From assembly GCF_014190805.1 (NCBI RefSeq), contig NZ_JACHVQ010000004.1:248001-312000 (forward strand): a stretch of 64,000 nt of DNA, written 5' to 3'. The position numbers and the translations under genes were made by a program. Of the stretch, positions 39,818-48,900 are shown one piece after another (position 1 is the first letter of the stretch; every line of letters begins with the position of its first letter). Source of the DNA: Flexivirga oryzae (lineage in GTDB: Bacteria > Actinomycetota > Actinomycetes > Actinomycetales > Dermatophilaceae). The notes beneath the pieces were generated by a model. It ran no database searches, had not been told where the DNA came from, and worked only from the letters and a program-made list of their open reading frames with translations.

Positions 39818-42033
39818 ACGTCTTGCACCTCCACGATGGTCATGCGGTGTGCGGCACGCGTGAGTGCGACATACAGGACGCGCGCGCCGCCCGGCGACTC
39901 GGCGATGATCTCCGCGGGGTCCACCACGACGGTGGCGTCGTGCTCCAGACCCTTTGTCGACATCGGGTCGGCCAGTATAACGCGATTCGGCGCTTCGGCA
40001 GCGACGGTGTCCAGCAGGTGGCGGTGTCGCTCGGGCGTGATGATCGCGATGCTGCCCTCGACCTCCCCGAGCAGCCGCTCGGTGGCACCGCGCACGGTCT
40101 CCCGCAACGTGTCGGGGGCCGCCGTCAGCTCGACCGGTCGGACACCGGTCTCGCGGACGGCGTTCGGGATGTCGGCGTCGGGCACGACGGGCAGGATCTG
40201 CTCGGCCGCGTAGTCGAAGATCTCCCGCGCGTTGCGGTAGTTGGTGTCCATGTGGAACCGGCGGCGTTGCTTGGTGCCGAACGCCTCGTCCCGGGCGGCG
40301 ATGGCCTCCTGGGCGAGCGGCCACGAGCTCTGGGCGGCGTCGCCGACGACCGTCCAGGACGCGTAGCGACCGCGACGTCCGAGGGTCCGCCACTGCATCG
40401 GGGAGAGGTCCTGTGCCTCGTCGACGAGCACGTGCGCGTATTCGTCCGAGCGGGTCACCTTGCCGACGAGCAGGCGCTCGCGCGGGTCGGCCGGGGTGAT
40501 CTGGTAGGAGACGTCCGACACCGGGATCCGTTGCTGCGCACCGAGTTCGGCGACCCCGAGGGTGTCGAGCTCCTCGATCTCGTAGAACCCCCGCTCCTCC
40601 CGCGGGGCGTCCGCGACCGGGCCCACCCGGGACAGCACGTCGTCGACCAGCGCGATGTCCGCGACCGACCAGGTGCCGGTGGTCAGGGCGACCTGCATGG
40701 AGTCGCGCAGCAGCACGGCCTGCTCGTCGGTGAGGATGCCGTGCGTGTAGCTCTTCGCCCGGTCGGCATCGGCGAGCCACAACAGGACCTCGCGGGGATC
40801 GATCGGTCGCCACCAGTCCCGGACGAACGCCTCGACCTCCCGGTGATCGGTGAACCGGTCGATGAAGTCGGGTCTCTCCCCGGTCCCGACCTGGGTCCAC
40901 GCGACTTCGGCGAGCGCGGCGGTGGCCGCACTCGCCGCCGCGTTGTGCTGGTGGTGCCGCAGCACCTGACGGCGGATGCGGGTGAGTTCGGGTGCGTCGA
41001 TCCGGATCGGGTGCCCGGCGACCATCGCCCGGAACTGTGTGGCGGCCCCCGGTGCGATGTCGCGTGACGCGCGGGCGAGGACCTGCCGGACCCGGGTGGA
41101 CCCCTTCACCTCGGCTGCGTCGGGCGAGTCGAGGCGGGTTGCCGTCATACCGTCCAGCAGGTCGCCGAGCGAGCGCAGTGTGACGCTGTCCTCGCCGAGG
41201 GACGGCAGCACCCGCTCGATGTAGGCGGTGTATGCCGCGGACGGGCCGACCACGAGGATGCCGCCCGCCTCGAACTTCCGCCGTTGGGAATAGAGCAGGT
41301 AGGCCGCACGGTGCAGCGCGACCACGGTCTTGCCGGTGCCGGGACCACCGGTGATCTCGGTGACGCCGGAGCTGTCGGCGCGGATGGCCTCGTCCTGGTG
41401 TCGCTGGATCGTGGCGACGATGTCGCGCATCCGGGATCCACGCGAGCGGGTCAGCGCGGCCATCAGCGCACCGTCACCGACGACGACCATGCCCTCCGGG
41501 GCCTCGGCCACCATCAGGTCGTCCTCGACGCCGAGCACGCGTGAGTCGCGGCAGCGCAGCACCCGCCGGCGCACGACACCCTGCGGGTCGACCGGGGTCG
41601 CCCGGTAGAAGGGCGCCGCGGCGGGTGCCCGCCAGTCGATCACCAACGGCTCGTAGTGGTCGTCGCGCACGCCGAGCCGGCCGATGTAGCGCACCTCGCG
41701 GGTGTCGCCGTGCTCGTCCGGTTTCTCGTGCTCCAGGTCGAGACGACCGAAGACGAGACCCTCGTACTGGGTCTCCAGGCTCTGCCGGCGGCGACCGGCG
41801 TTGAAGACCAGGGCGTCCCGCTCGAACAGGCCGGTGATCTCCTCCTCCCGCGCTTCGCCGGTGCGGTCGGTGCGCCCGCGCGCGAGGCCCTCCGCCTCGA
41901 CCAGGGCGGCGCGTTCGCCGGCCTTGGTCAGCTCGGCATACACCTGATCGACGTGCGCCTGCTCGGCGGCGATCTCCGCGGCGACGACGTCCGACACACC
42001 GGGCGCGTCCGCGCGACCACTCGAAACACTCAC
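39814..42033 (-). CDS. HelD-like RNA polymerase-recycling helicase
   Basis: This 739-residue UvrD/Rep-like superfamily 1 ATPase of the HelD group releases stalled RNA polymerase and, in some actinobacteria, counters rifamycins. An N-terminal coiled coil (residues 15-90) would enter the secondary channel. Walker A is GGPGTGKTVVALHRAAYLL near residue 228; DEAQDLSPMQWRTLGRRG and the C-terminal LYVALTRAAHRM are the other helicase motifs. The start is GTG 42033. No recognisable rifamycin-associated element lies upstream. Confidence 0.9.
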   Translation of the reverse strand: MSVSSGRADAPGVSDVVAAEIAAEQAHVDQVYAELTKAGERAALVEAEGLARGRTDRTGEAREEEITGLFERDALVFNAGRRRQSLETQYEGLVFGRLDLEHEKPDEHGDTREVRYIGRLGVRDDHYEPLVIDWRAPAAAPFYRATPVDPQGVVRRRVLRCRDSRVLGVEDDLMVAEAPEGMVVVGDGALMAALTRSRGSRMRDIVATIQRHQDEAIRADSSGVTEITGGPGTGKTVVALHRAAYLLYSQRRKFEAGGILVVGPSAAYTAYIERVLPSLGEDSVTLRSLGDLLDGMTATRLDSPDAAEVKGSTRVRQVLARASRDIAPGAATQFRAMVAGHPIRIDAPELTRIRRQVLRHHQHNAAASAATAALAEVAWTQVGTGERPDFIDRFTDHREVEAFVRDWWRPIDPREVLLWLADADRAKSYTHGILTDEQAVLLRDSMQVALTTGTWSVADIALVDDVLSRVGPVADAPREERGFYEIEELDTLGVAELGAQQRIPVSDVSYQITPADPRERLLVGKVTRSDEYAHVLVDEAQDLSPMQWRTLGRRGRYASWTVVGDAAQSSWPLAQEAIAARDEAFGTKQRRRFHMDTNYRNAREIFDYAAEQILPVVPDADIPNAVRETGVRPVELTAAPDTLRETVRGATERLLGEVEGSIAIITPERHRHLLDTVAAEAPNRVILADPMSTKGLEHDATVVVDPAEIIAESPGGARVLYVALTRAAHRMTIVEVQDV

Positions 42034-42063
42034 GAAGCCCCCATGACAGTGGGTGGAACAGTG

Positions 42064-42079
42064 CGCTGCGCATGCAGCG
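42064..42079. promoter_or_regulatory. 16-bp perfect dyad upstream of helD
   Basis: CGCTGC, centre GCAT, GCAGCG. It lies 31 bases before the helD GTG and 24 bases after the stop of the upstream regulator gene, so it could be an operator or a weak terminator. Confidence 0.4.
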
Positions 42080-42103
42080 AACTGCCAAGTCTAGAGGGAG
42101 ATG

Positions 42104-43120
42104 TCAGATCAGACCCTGGCGGGCAGCGAGCACGCCGGCCTGGAATCGGGTCGTGGCGTTGAGGCGGTCGAGGAGCACCCTGACCCGGCGCTCCACGGTG
42201 CGCGAGGAGATGCCGAGCTGGCGGGCGATCGCCGCGTCGCTCACCCCGCCCGCCATCAGTCGGAGGATGTTGCGGTCGCGCGGATCCAGCAGGTCGTAGT
42301 CGGATGACGGCGTGGTCCCGGGGCGCCACGGGGTGCCGAGGTGCCACACGAACTCGAGCATCGCCTTCACGCGGCCGCTGCCCGCGGCCGTGTCGAGCAG
42401 GATGCCGACCGGTGAGCCTCCGTCGTCGCCGAGGTCGACCATGGCCAGCCCCTGGTCGTTGACGGCACCGGTGAAGGGCAGCCCGGGGGTGAGCCGGATG
42501 GCGTCACCGCTGGCGGCCCGGGCGTGCATGATGTCCACGACGTTCGCCTCCGGCAGGAGCACCGGATCGATGGCGAGCCGCACCTCCAGTGGCGCCCCGT
42601 GACTGCCGAGGAACGGTGTCGTCGACACCGGCCGCGGCGCTTGGAGCAGGTAACGCGACAGCGGCGAATCGACGCGGCTGGACAGCACCCACTCCTGCGC
42701 GCCGGTGGTGACCTGGTGGAGCGCCTGCGCGACGTCGACCAGGGAGTTGAGCAGCACGGCCCCGGAACTGGCGGCGGTGCGGTTCGCGGACCGACTGCGC
42801 AGGTAGACGCGGGCCATTGCTTGAGACGTGGTCCGCAGCATCCGTGCGCGCGCCTCGAGTTGTGCCGCGTATGCCGGCAGCGACACGTCCGGCGGCACGA
42901 CCGTCCAGGTGTCCGACGTGACCCGCTGGATCATCCGGCGCTGCTCGAGGACCGGTAGCATCTCGTCCAGTTGATCTCTGGAAAACCCCTGGGCGAGCAG
43001 CAGATCCACGGACGGGTTGGGCATCTGCAGCATGGCCAGGTAGAGCGGTGCGGTCGCATCGTCGGGCGGCTCCGCGGTGGTGCGGCGGGTGTTCCTGGGT
43101 TTGGCCCGGGACGTGGGCAC
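42104..43120 (-). CDS. LuxR-tailed regulator with TrmB-like N-terminal domain
   Basis: This 338-residue protein has the same architecture as the protein at 30241-31194: an N-terminal winged helix (LLLAQGFSRDQLDEMLPVLE), an effector middle (residues about 90-250) and a C-terminal LuxR HTH (GVSDAAIARQLGISSRTVER). The start chosen is GTG 43120 because GGAGGTGCC directly precedes it; an in-frame start at 43189 lacks a site. It is divergent from the 6C RNA and purD. Targets are unknown. Confidence 0.85.
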   Translation of the reverse strand: MPTSRAKPRNTRRTTAEPPDDATAPLYLAMLQMPNPSVDLLLAQGFSRDQLDEMLPVLEQRRMIQRVTSDTWTVVPPDVSLPAYAAQLEARARMLRTTSQAMARVYLRSRSANRTAASSGAVLLNSLVDVAQALHQVTTGAQEWVLSSRVDSPLSRYLLQAPRPVSTTPFLGSHGAPLEVRLAIDPVLLPEANVVDIMHARAASGDAIRLTPGLPFTGAVNDQGLAMVDLGDDGGSPVGILLDTAAGSGRVKAMLEFVWHLGTPWRPGTTPSSDYDLLDPRDRNILRLMAGGVSDAAIARQLGISSRTVERRVRVLLDRLNATTRFQAGVLAARQGLI

Positions 43121-43181
43121 GGCACCTCCAGGTCGTAGATCGCGACGACGGTCTTGGTCAGAATATGGCGGATTGCCGACA

Positions 43182-43236
43182 TTGACCAACTTCCGTCACG
43201 CGTCGATTAACAAGATCGGCCCGTCCATGTCATAGT
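43182..43236 (+). promoter_or_regulatory. Candidate promoters for the 6C RNA
   Basis: Two overlapping possibilities are TTGACC (43182) with GATTAA (43205) at 17-base spacing, and TTAACA (43207) with CATAGT (43231) at 18-base spacing. The second would start transcription near 43243, just before the RNA structure. Confidence 0.4.
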
Positions 43237-43254
43237 GGGTTCAACGACCTTGTG

Positions 43255-43366
43255 TCGTGACGAGCGCGGAAGCGTCGCCGAGTCCCCCTCCGGCTGACCC
43301 TGTGCCTCGTTGGTGGGTCCCTCCCGAGAGACCTCCCCCCTGACTTTCGGGAGGGCCCCACCGCCT
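43255..43366 (+). ncRNA. 6C small RNA
   Basis: Two C-rich stem-loops define this actinobacterial RNA. Hairpin 1 pairs GCCG (43277-43280) with CGGC (43291-43294) around a loop containing CCCCC. Hairpin 2 pairs 43312-43327 with 43347-43362 (15 of 16 positions) around a loop containing CCCCCC, and doubles as the terminator. The order and loop content match the 6C family, whose C-rich loops bind G-rich mRNAs in Mycobacterium and Corynebacterium. Exact ends are estimated. Confidence 0.8.
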
Positions 43367-43376
43367 TAACCCCTCG

Positions 43377-43418
43377 ACGAAGTTCTCCGCTCTGTCGTCG
43401 GTCCGGTGCGTTGCCGGG
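43377..43418 (+). repeat. Partial copy of the nirB/nirD module upstream of purD
   Basis: ACGAAGTTCTCCGCTC (43377-43392) is identical to the start of the 48-bp module in the nirB-nirD spacer; the rest is similar but degenerate, ending near GCCGGG. It lies between the 6C RNA and the purD start. Confidence 0.7.
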
Positions 43419-43469
43419 TCGCTGGACCTCGACGCCGGCCACACCCGGTTCCGCGTAGGCTCTGGGCAC

Positions 43470-44744
43470 GTGAACGCCCTTGTCATCGGTTCAGGTGCCC
43501 GAGAGCACGCCATCGTCCGCGCATTGCTGGCCGATCCCGAGGTGGGCCGCGTCGATGCCGCACCGGGCAACCCGGGCATCGCGGAGGTCGCGACGTGTCA
43601 CCCGCTGCCGGACGGCGTGACCGACGCCGCGGAGATCGTTCGGCTCGCGCAGCAACTCGACACCGACCTGGTCGTGATCGGCCCCGAGGTGCCGCTGGTC
43701 GCCGGCGTCGCCGACACGCTGCGCGACGCGGGCATCACGGTCTTCGGCCCGTCCGGGCAGGCGGCGCAGTTGGAGGGCAGCAAGGCGTTCGCCAAGGAGA
43801 TCATGGCCGCCGCCGACGTCCCGACATCCCGGAGCTACGTGTGCACGAACGACACCGAAGCCGCGGCAGCGCTGGAGGCGACGGGGGCGCCATACGTCGT
43901 GAAGGACGACGGTCTCGCGGCCGGCAAGGGTGTCGTGGTCACCGACTCGATGGATGCGGCGCTGGCTCACGCGCGGGGATGCTTCGCCGCGGGTGGCTCG
44001 GTGGTCGTCGAGGAGTTCCTCTCCGGGCCGGAGGTGTCGCTCTTCTGCATCACCGACGGCACGACGGTCGTGCCGCTCGCGCCGGCGCAGGACTTCAAGC
44101 GGGTCGGCGATGGTGATGCCGGGCCGAACACCGGTGGTATGGGCGCGTATTCGCCGCTTCCGTGGGCACCCGCGGGGTTGGTGGACGACGTCGTCGCCCG
44201 CATCGCGCAGCCGACCGTCGACGAGATGCGGCGGCGCGGCACCCCCTTCGCCGGGGTGCTGTATGTCGGGCTGGCGCTCACCCCGTCCGGGCCGCGCGTC
44301 ATCGAGTTCAACGCCCGGTTCGGCGACCCCGAGACGCAGGTGGTGCTGGCCCGGCTCCGGACCCCGCTCGGTGGTCTGCTGCGTGCGGCCGCAACCGGCG
44401 AGCTGGATCAACAGCCACCGCTCGTGTGGCGGGAGGACGCTGCCGTGACGGTGGTCGTCGCGAGCGAGGGGTACCCGGCCACGCCGAGGACCGGCGACCC
44501 GATCGAGGGGCTGACCGACGGGGACGGCGAGTCCTACGTGCTGCACGCCGGCACCGCGCGCGACGATTCGGGCGCACTGGTGTCGGCGGGCGGCCGGGTG
44601 CTGTCGTGTGTCGGCACGGGTCCGGACCTCGCGGCGGCGCGCGCCGCGGCCTACGGCGTCGTCGGCGCCGTCTCGCTGCGCGGCTCGCACCACCGCTCCG
44701 ACATCGCCCAGGCCGCCGCCGACGGCACGCTGACCTTCGCCTGA
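43470..44744 (+). CDS. purD: Phosphoribosylamine-glycine ligase
   Basis: This 424-residue ATP-grasp enzyme catalyses the second step of purine synthesis. Motifs are the N-terminal MNALVIGSGAREHAIVRAL, VVKDDGLAAGKGVVV near residue 140, TGGMGAYSPLPWAP near residue 213, and the metal-binding EFNARFGDPETQVVL near residue 278. The GTG at 43470 begins the conserved domain directly. It is followed 177 bases later by purC on the same strand. Confidence 0.96.
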   Translation: MNALVIGSGAREHAIVRALLADPEVGRVDAAPGNPGIAEVATCHPLPDGVTDAAEIVRLAQQLDTDLVVIGPEVPLVAGVADTLRDAGITVFGPSGQAAQLEGSKAFAKEIMAAADVPTSRSYVCTNDTEAAAALEATGAPYVVKDDGLAAGKGVVVTDSMDAALAHARGCFAAGGSVVVEEFLSGPEVSLFCITDGTTVVPLAPAQDFKRVGDGDAGPNTGGMGAYSPLPWAPAGLVDDVVARIAQPTVDEMRRRGTPFAGVLYVGLALTPSGPRVIEFNARFGDPETQVVLARLRTPLGGLLRAAATGELDQQPPLVWREDAAVTVVVASEGYPATPRTGDPIEGLTDGDGESYVLHAGTARDDSGALVSAGGRVLSCVGTGPDLAAARAAAYGVVGAVSLRGSHHRSDIAQAAADGTLTFA

Positions 44745-44829
44745 CCGCTCCTCATCTGCCGAAAGGCTCAGCAATGACCGAGGGGCTCAGGAACCCGGGG
44801 CCCACGATCGCCATTTCGGGCCGTCTTAC

Positions 44830-44861
44830 TGGGCCTGTCGGTCGTAAGTGGGCCTGTCGGT
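44830..44861 (+). repeat. 13-bp direct repeat in the purD-purC spacer
   Basis: TGGGCCTGTCGGT occurs at 44830-44842 and 44849-44861, start to start 19 bases. The 177-base spacer (44745-44921) also holds a 29-codon frame (44774-44863) without similarity to anything I know. No riboswitch or terminator was recognised in it. Confidence 0.6.
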
Positions 44862-44921
44862 GAAGTGATGGTCGGGGTACCCGGTCCGGCTCGTGCCCGG
44901 TGGCGCTGGGAGACTGCTGCC

Positions 44922-45878
44922 ATGACCAGGTCACCCGACGAAGTCTCTCCTCCGCTGCGCTCCTCCGAGCACTCCGCGGGGACCCCGACCGGCCCGATCG
45001 AGCTTCCCGGTTATGCCCACGTCTACTCCGGAAAGGTCCGTGACCTCTACGCGCCGCTGGACGACTCCGGTGCTCCCCGTGACGACCGGGTGCTGTTGGT
45101 CGCCTCCGACCGGATCTCGGCCTACGACTACATCCTGTCCACCCCGATCCCGGACAAGGGCAAGGTGCTGACGCAGCTGTCGCTGTGGTGGTTCGAGCAA
45201 CTGGAGTCGTTGGTGCTGAACCACATCGTCTCCACCGACGTGCCCGATGCGGTCGCCGGGCGGGCGGTCCTCGTCGAGCGGCTCGACATGGTGCCGATCG
45301 AGTGTGTTGCCCGTGCGTACCTGACCGGCGGCGGACTCGCCGAATACGAAGCATCCGGAACGGTTTCCGGGCTCGAACTGCCGCCGGGTCTGGTGGACGC
45401 CTCGAAGTTCGATCAGCCGCTCTTCACTCCGTCGACCAAGGCGCCGTTCGGCGAGCACGACCAGCCGATGCCGTATGCCGATGTGGTGACCGAGGTCGGC
45501 GCCGACCGCGCGGCCCAGCTGCGCGACCTCACCGTGCGCATCCTCGCGCGGGGCAACGAGATCGCCGCACCTCGCGGCATCCTGATCGCGGACACCAAGG
45601 TGGAGTTCGGTTACCGCGCGGACGGCACGGTGGTGCTGGCCGACGAGGTGCTCACGCCCGACTCGTCGCGCTTCTGGCCGGCGGCCGACTGGGAGCCGGG
45701 ACGGCGCCAGGCGTCATACGACAAGCAGTTCGTACGCGACTGGCTGACCTCACCGGCGAGCGGCTGGGACCGTAACTCCGGCGCGGAGCCGCCCGCGTTG
45801 CCCGACGACGTCGTGGAGCAGACGCGCGCGAAGTACGTCGAGGCCTATGAGGCCCTCACCGGCCGCACCTTCTCCTGA
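44922..45878 (+). CDS. purC: Phosphoribosylaminoimidazole-succinocarboxamide synthase
   Basis: This 318-residue SAICAR synthetase of purine synthesis has a conserved core beginning at GYAHVYSGKVRDLYAP near residue 28, with LLVASDRISAYDYIL and VPIECVARAYLTGGG in the ATP and substrate sites, and FEFGYR-type KVEFGYRADG later. The first 25 residues are unlike the family: the DNA at 44938-44987 is a variant of the module found between nirB and nirD, here translated in frame. ATG 44922 is the most probable start. It converges with purL across a terminator. Confidence 0.95.
   Translation: MTRSPDEVSPPLRSSEHSAGTPTGPIELPGYAHVYSGKVRDLYAPLDDSGAPRDDRVLLVASDRISAYDYILSTPIPDKGKVLTQLSLWWFEQLESLVLNHIVSTDVPDAVAGRAVLVERLDMVPIECVARAYLTGGGLAEYEASGTVSGLELPPGLVDASKFDQPLFTPSTKAPFGEHDQPMPYADVVTEVGADRAAQLRDLTVRILARGNEIAAPRGILIADTKVEFGYRADGTVVLADEVLTPDSSRFWPAADWEPGRRQASYDKQFVRDWLTSPASGWDRNSGAEPPALPDDVVEQTRAKYVEAYEALTGRTFS
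44938..44987 (+). repeat. Dispersed module copy forming the purC N-terminus
   Basis: The 50 bases share with the nirB/nirD module the opening CACCC(G)ACGAAGT, the middle CTCCGCT and GCTCC, and the ending CGCGGGG(A)CCCCG. They encode residues about 6-22 of PurC, a segment with no counterpart in the family. Confidence 0.7.
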
Positions 45879-45903
45879 TCGAGAGGAGTAGCAACGCGCC
45901 GAC

Positions 45904-45936
45904 CGGAGTACGAATTCAGCACGATTTCGTACTCCG
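45904..45936. terminator. Bidirectional hairpin between purC and purL
   Basis: CGGAGTACGAA (45904-45914) and TTCGTACTCCG (45926-45936) form a perfect 11-bp stem between the convergent purC and purL genes. Confidence 0.8.
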
Positions 45937-45961
45937 ATCGCTCGGTATGTGCTCCCCTCGG

Positions 45962-48900
45962 TCAGCCGACGTGGACCCGGGCGTTGCGGAACATCCGCAG
46001 CCACGGGCTGGGCTCGTCCAGCGGGCCGTCGGTCCAGGACAGCTGCACATTGCGCTGCACCCGCTCGGGGTGCGGCATCATCGCGGTGAAGCGGCCGTCC
46101 AGCGTCGTCACGGCGGTCAGCCCGTCGGGTGAACCGTTGGGGTTCAGCGGGTAGCTGCGCGCCGGATTGCCCGTCGGGTCGACGAATCGCATTGCCCGCT
46201 CGACGGTTTCGAGGTCGCCGCGCACGGAGAAGTCTGCGCGGCCCTCGCCGTGCGCTACCGCGATCGGCAGGCGGCTGCCCGCCATACCGGTGAAGAAGAT
46301 CGACGGGGAGTCGAGCACCTCGACCTGGCTGAGCCGGGCTTCATACTGCTCCGAGAGGTTACGGGTGAAGCGCGGCCAGTTGTCCGCGCCCGGGATCAGG
46401 TCCGCCAGTGCGGCGAACATCTGGCAGCCGTTGCAGATGCCGAGGCCGAACGTGTCCGGCCGGCCGAAGAACCCCGCGAACGTCTCGCGCAGCCGGTCGT
46501 TGAAGAGCACCGAGCGCGCCCAGCCCTCGCCGGCGCCGAGTGTGTCGCCGTAGGAGAAGCCGCCGCAGGCGACCAGGCCGACAACATCGGTGAGGTCGTG
46601 CCGGCCCGACTGGAGGTCGGTCATGTGCACGTCGACCGCCTCGAATCCCGCGCGGTGGAAGGCGAATGCCGTCTCCACGTGCGAGTTGACGCCCTGCTCG
46701 CGCAGCACGGCGACGCGTGGTTTCGCACCGAGGCCCAGGTATGGCGCAGTGACATCGTCCGCCGGGTCGAACGACGGCGCCACCACCAGACCGGGACGCG
46801 CGGACGCGACGTCGGCGTGCTCCTCGTCGGCGCACTCCGGGTTGTCACGTAGTGCGCTGACCCGCCACGAGACCTCGTCCCACGCCCGCGCCAGATCATG
46901 AGTCGACTCACGCAGGGCGACCGCGTCACCGACGCTCACCTGCAGTGTCGGCTCGACCCTGGGCCGACCGACGAAGTGGGCGAGTTCGAGGAGTTCGGCG
47001 TCTCGCAGCGCGGCTTCGACGTCGGCCCGCCGTGCGGCCGGCACCTCGAGGACCGCACCGAGTTCCTCGGTGAAGAGGGCATCGGCGGACGGCACCGTGA
47101 GCTGCGCGCCGCAACCACCGGCGAACGTCATCTCGGCCACGGCTGCCAGCAGGCCGCCGTCCGAGCGGTCGTGGTATGCCGTCACCAGCCCGTCGCGACG
47201 CAGTCGCGCCACCAGCTCGACGAGTCCGAGCAAGCGCCGCGGATCGTCGAGATCCGCTGCCGCTCCGCCGAATTCGCCTCGGGTCTGCGCCGCGATCGAC
47301 CCGCCAAGGCGATCCTGGCCCGCGCCCAGGTCGATCAACAGCAGCTCGGTGCCGTCCTCCGCGTGCAACTGCGGAGTGAGGGTGCCGCGCACATCGGGCA
47401 GCGAGGCGAACGCGGTGACCACGAGCGACACGGGCGACCGGACCTCACGCTCCTCGCCGCCGTCCGTCCAGCGGGTGCTCATCGACAAGGAGTCCTTGCC
47501 GACCGGGACACTCACCCCGATCGCCGGGCACAGCTCCATCGCAACGGCATGCACGGTGTCGAACAGCGCGGCGTCCTCACCGGGTCGACCACAGGCGGCC
47601 ATCCAGTTGCAGGACAGCTTCACGCCACGCAGCGCGTCGACCGGTGCTGCGATGAGGTTGGTGATCGCCTCACCGACGGCCATCCGCCCGGAGGCCGGGG
47701 CGTCCACAGCAGCGATCGGCGTCCGCTCGCCGGAGCTCATCGCCTGGCCGGTGAATCCGACGAGGTCGGAAAGGGTTACGGCGACATCGGCCACCGGCAC
47801 CTGCCACGGGCCGACCATCTGGTCGCGGTGCGTCAGGCCACCGACGGTGCGGTCGCCGATGGTGATCAGGAAGCGTTTGCTCGCGACGCTCGGGTGGCGC
47901 AGTACGGCATACGACAGTTCACGCAGGTCGACGCCGGACAGGTCCAGGTCGGCGGCCGCGCGGTCGACGCGCGTGGCGTCGCGGGTCATCCGCGGAGGCT
48001 TGCCGAGCAGTACCTCCATGGGGATGTCGATGGGGGTGTCCGTCGCGTGGTCTCGATACGCTCCCTCGTCGCTACCCGACCGACTCTCCCGGTCGACGAC
48101 GAGGAGACCGTCGTCCAAGGCGGTGCCGACGACGGCGTACGGGCAGCGCTCGCGGTCGGCGAGCTCAGCGAAGCGTTCGAGCGAATCCGGTGCGATCGCA
48201 AGCACATAACGCTCCTGCGACTCGTTGCACCAGATCTCCTTCGGCGACAGGCCCTTCTCCTCCAGTGGCACGGCACCGAGGTCGAAGCGGGCGCCGAGGC
48301 CGGCGTCGTCGACCAGCTCGGGGAAGGCGTTGGACAGGCCGCCGGCACCCACGTCGTGGATCGCCAGGATCGGGTTGTCCGCACCGAGCGACCAGCAGTG
48401 GTTGATGACCTCCTGCGCGCGCCGCTCGATCTCCGGGTTGCCGCGCTGCACCGAGTCGAAGTCGAGCTCGGCGGCGTTGTCACCGGATGCCATCGACGAG
48501 GCGGCGCCACCGCCCATCCCGATCCGCATACCGGGACCGCCCAGCTGCACCAGCAGGGAACCGCTTTCGAACCGGATCTTCTCGGTCTGGTCGGCGCTGA
48601 TCGCGCCGAGGCCGCCAGCGCTCATGATCGGCTTGTGATAGCCGCGGCGGATGCCGTCCACGGTCTGTTCGTAGACCCGGAAGAACCCGCCCAACCCCGG
48701 CCGGCCGAACTCGTTGTTGAACGCTGCGGCACCGATCGGCCCGTCGAGCATGATGTCCAGCGGGGTGGCCAGGTGGCCGGGGGCGCCATACGGCTCGCGC
48801 TCCCACGACTCGTCGGTGCCGGGCAGGTGCAGGTTGGAGACCACGAAACCGGTGAGACCCGCCTTGGGCTGCGAACCCCGGCCGGTCGCACCCTCGTCAC

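Noticed and set aside
44774..44863. A 29-codon ORF before purC
   Set aside because: It has a weak ribosome binding site, no similarity to a known peptide, and is partly made of the 13-bp direct repeat.
48048..48084. A frameshift in purL
   Set aside because: The frame remains open and conserved motifs continue on both sides; it is an in-frame insertion.
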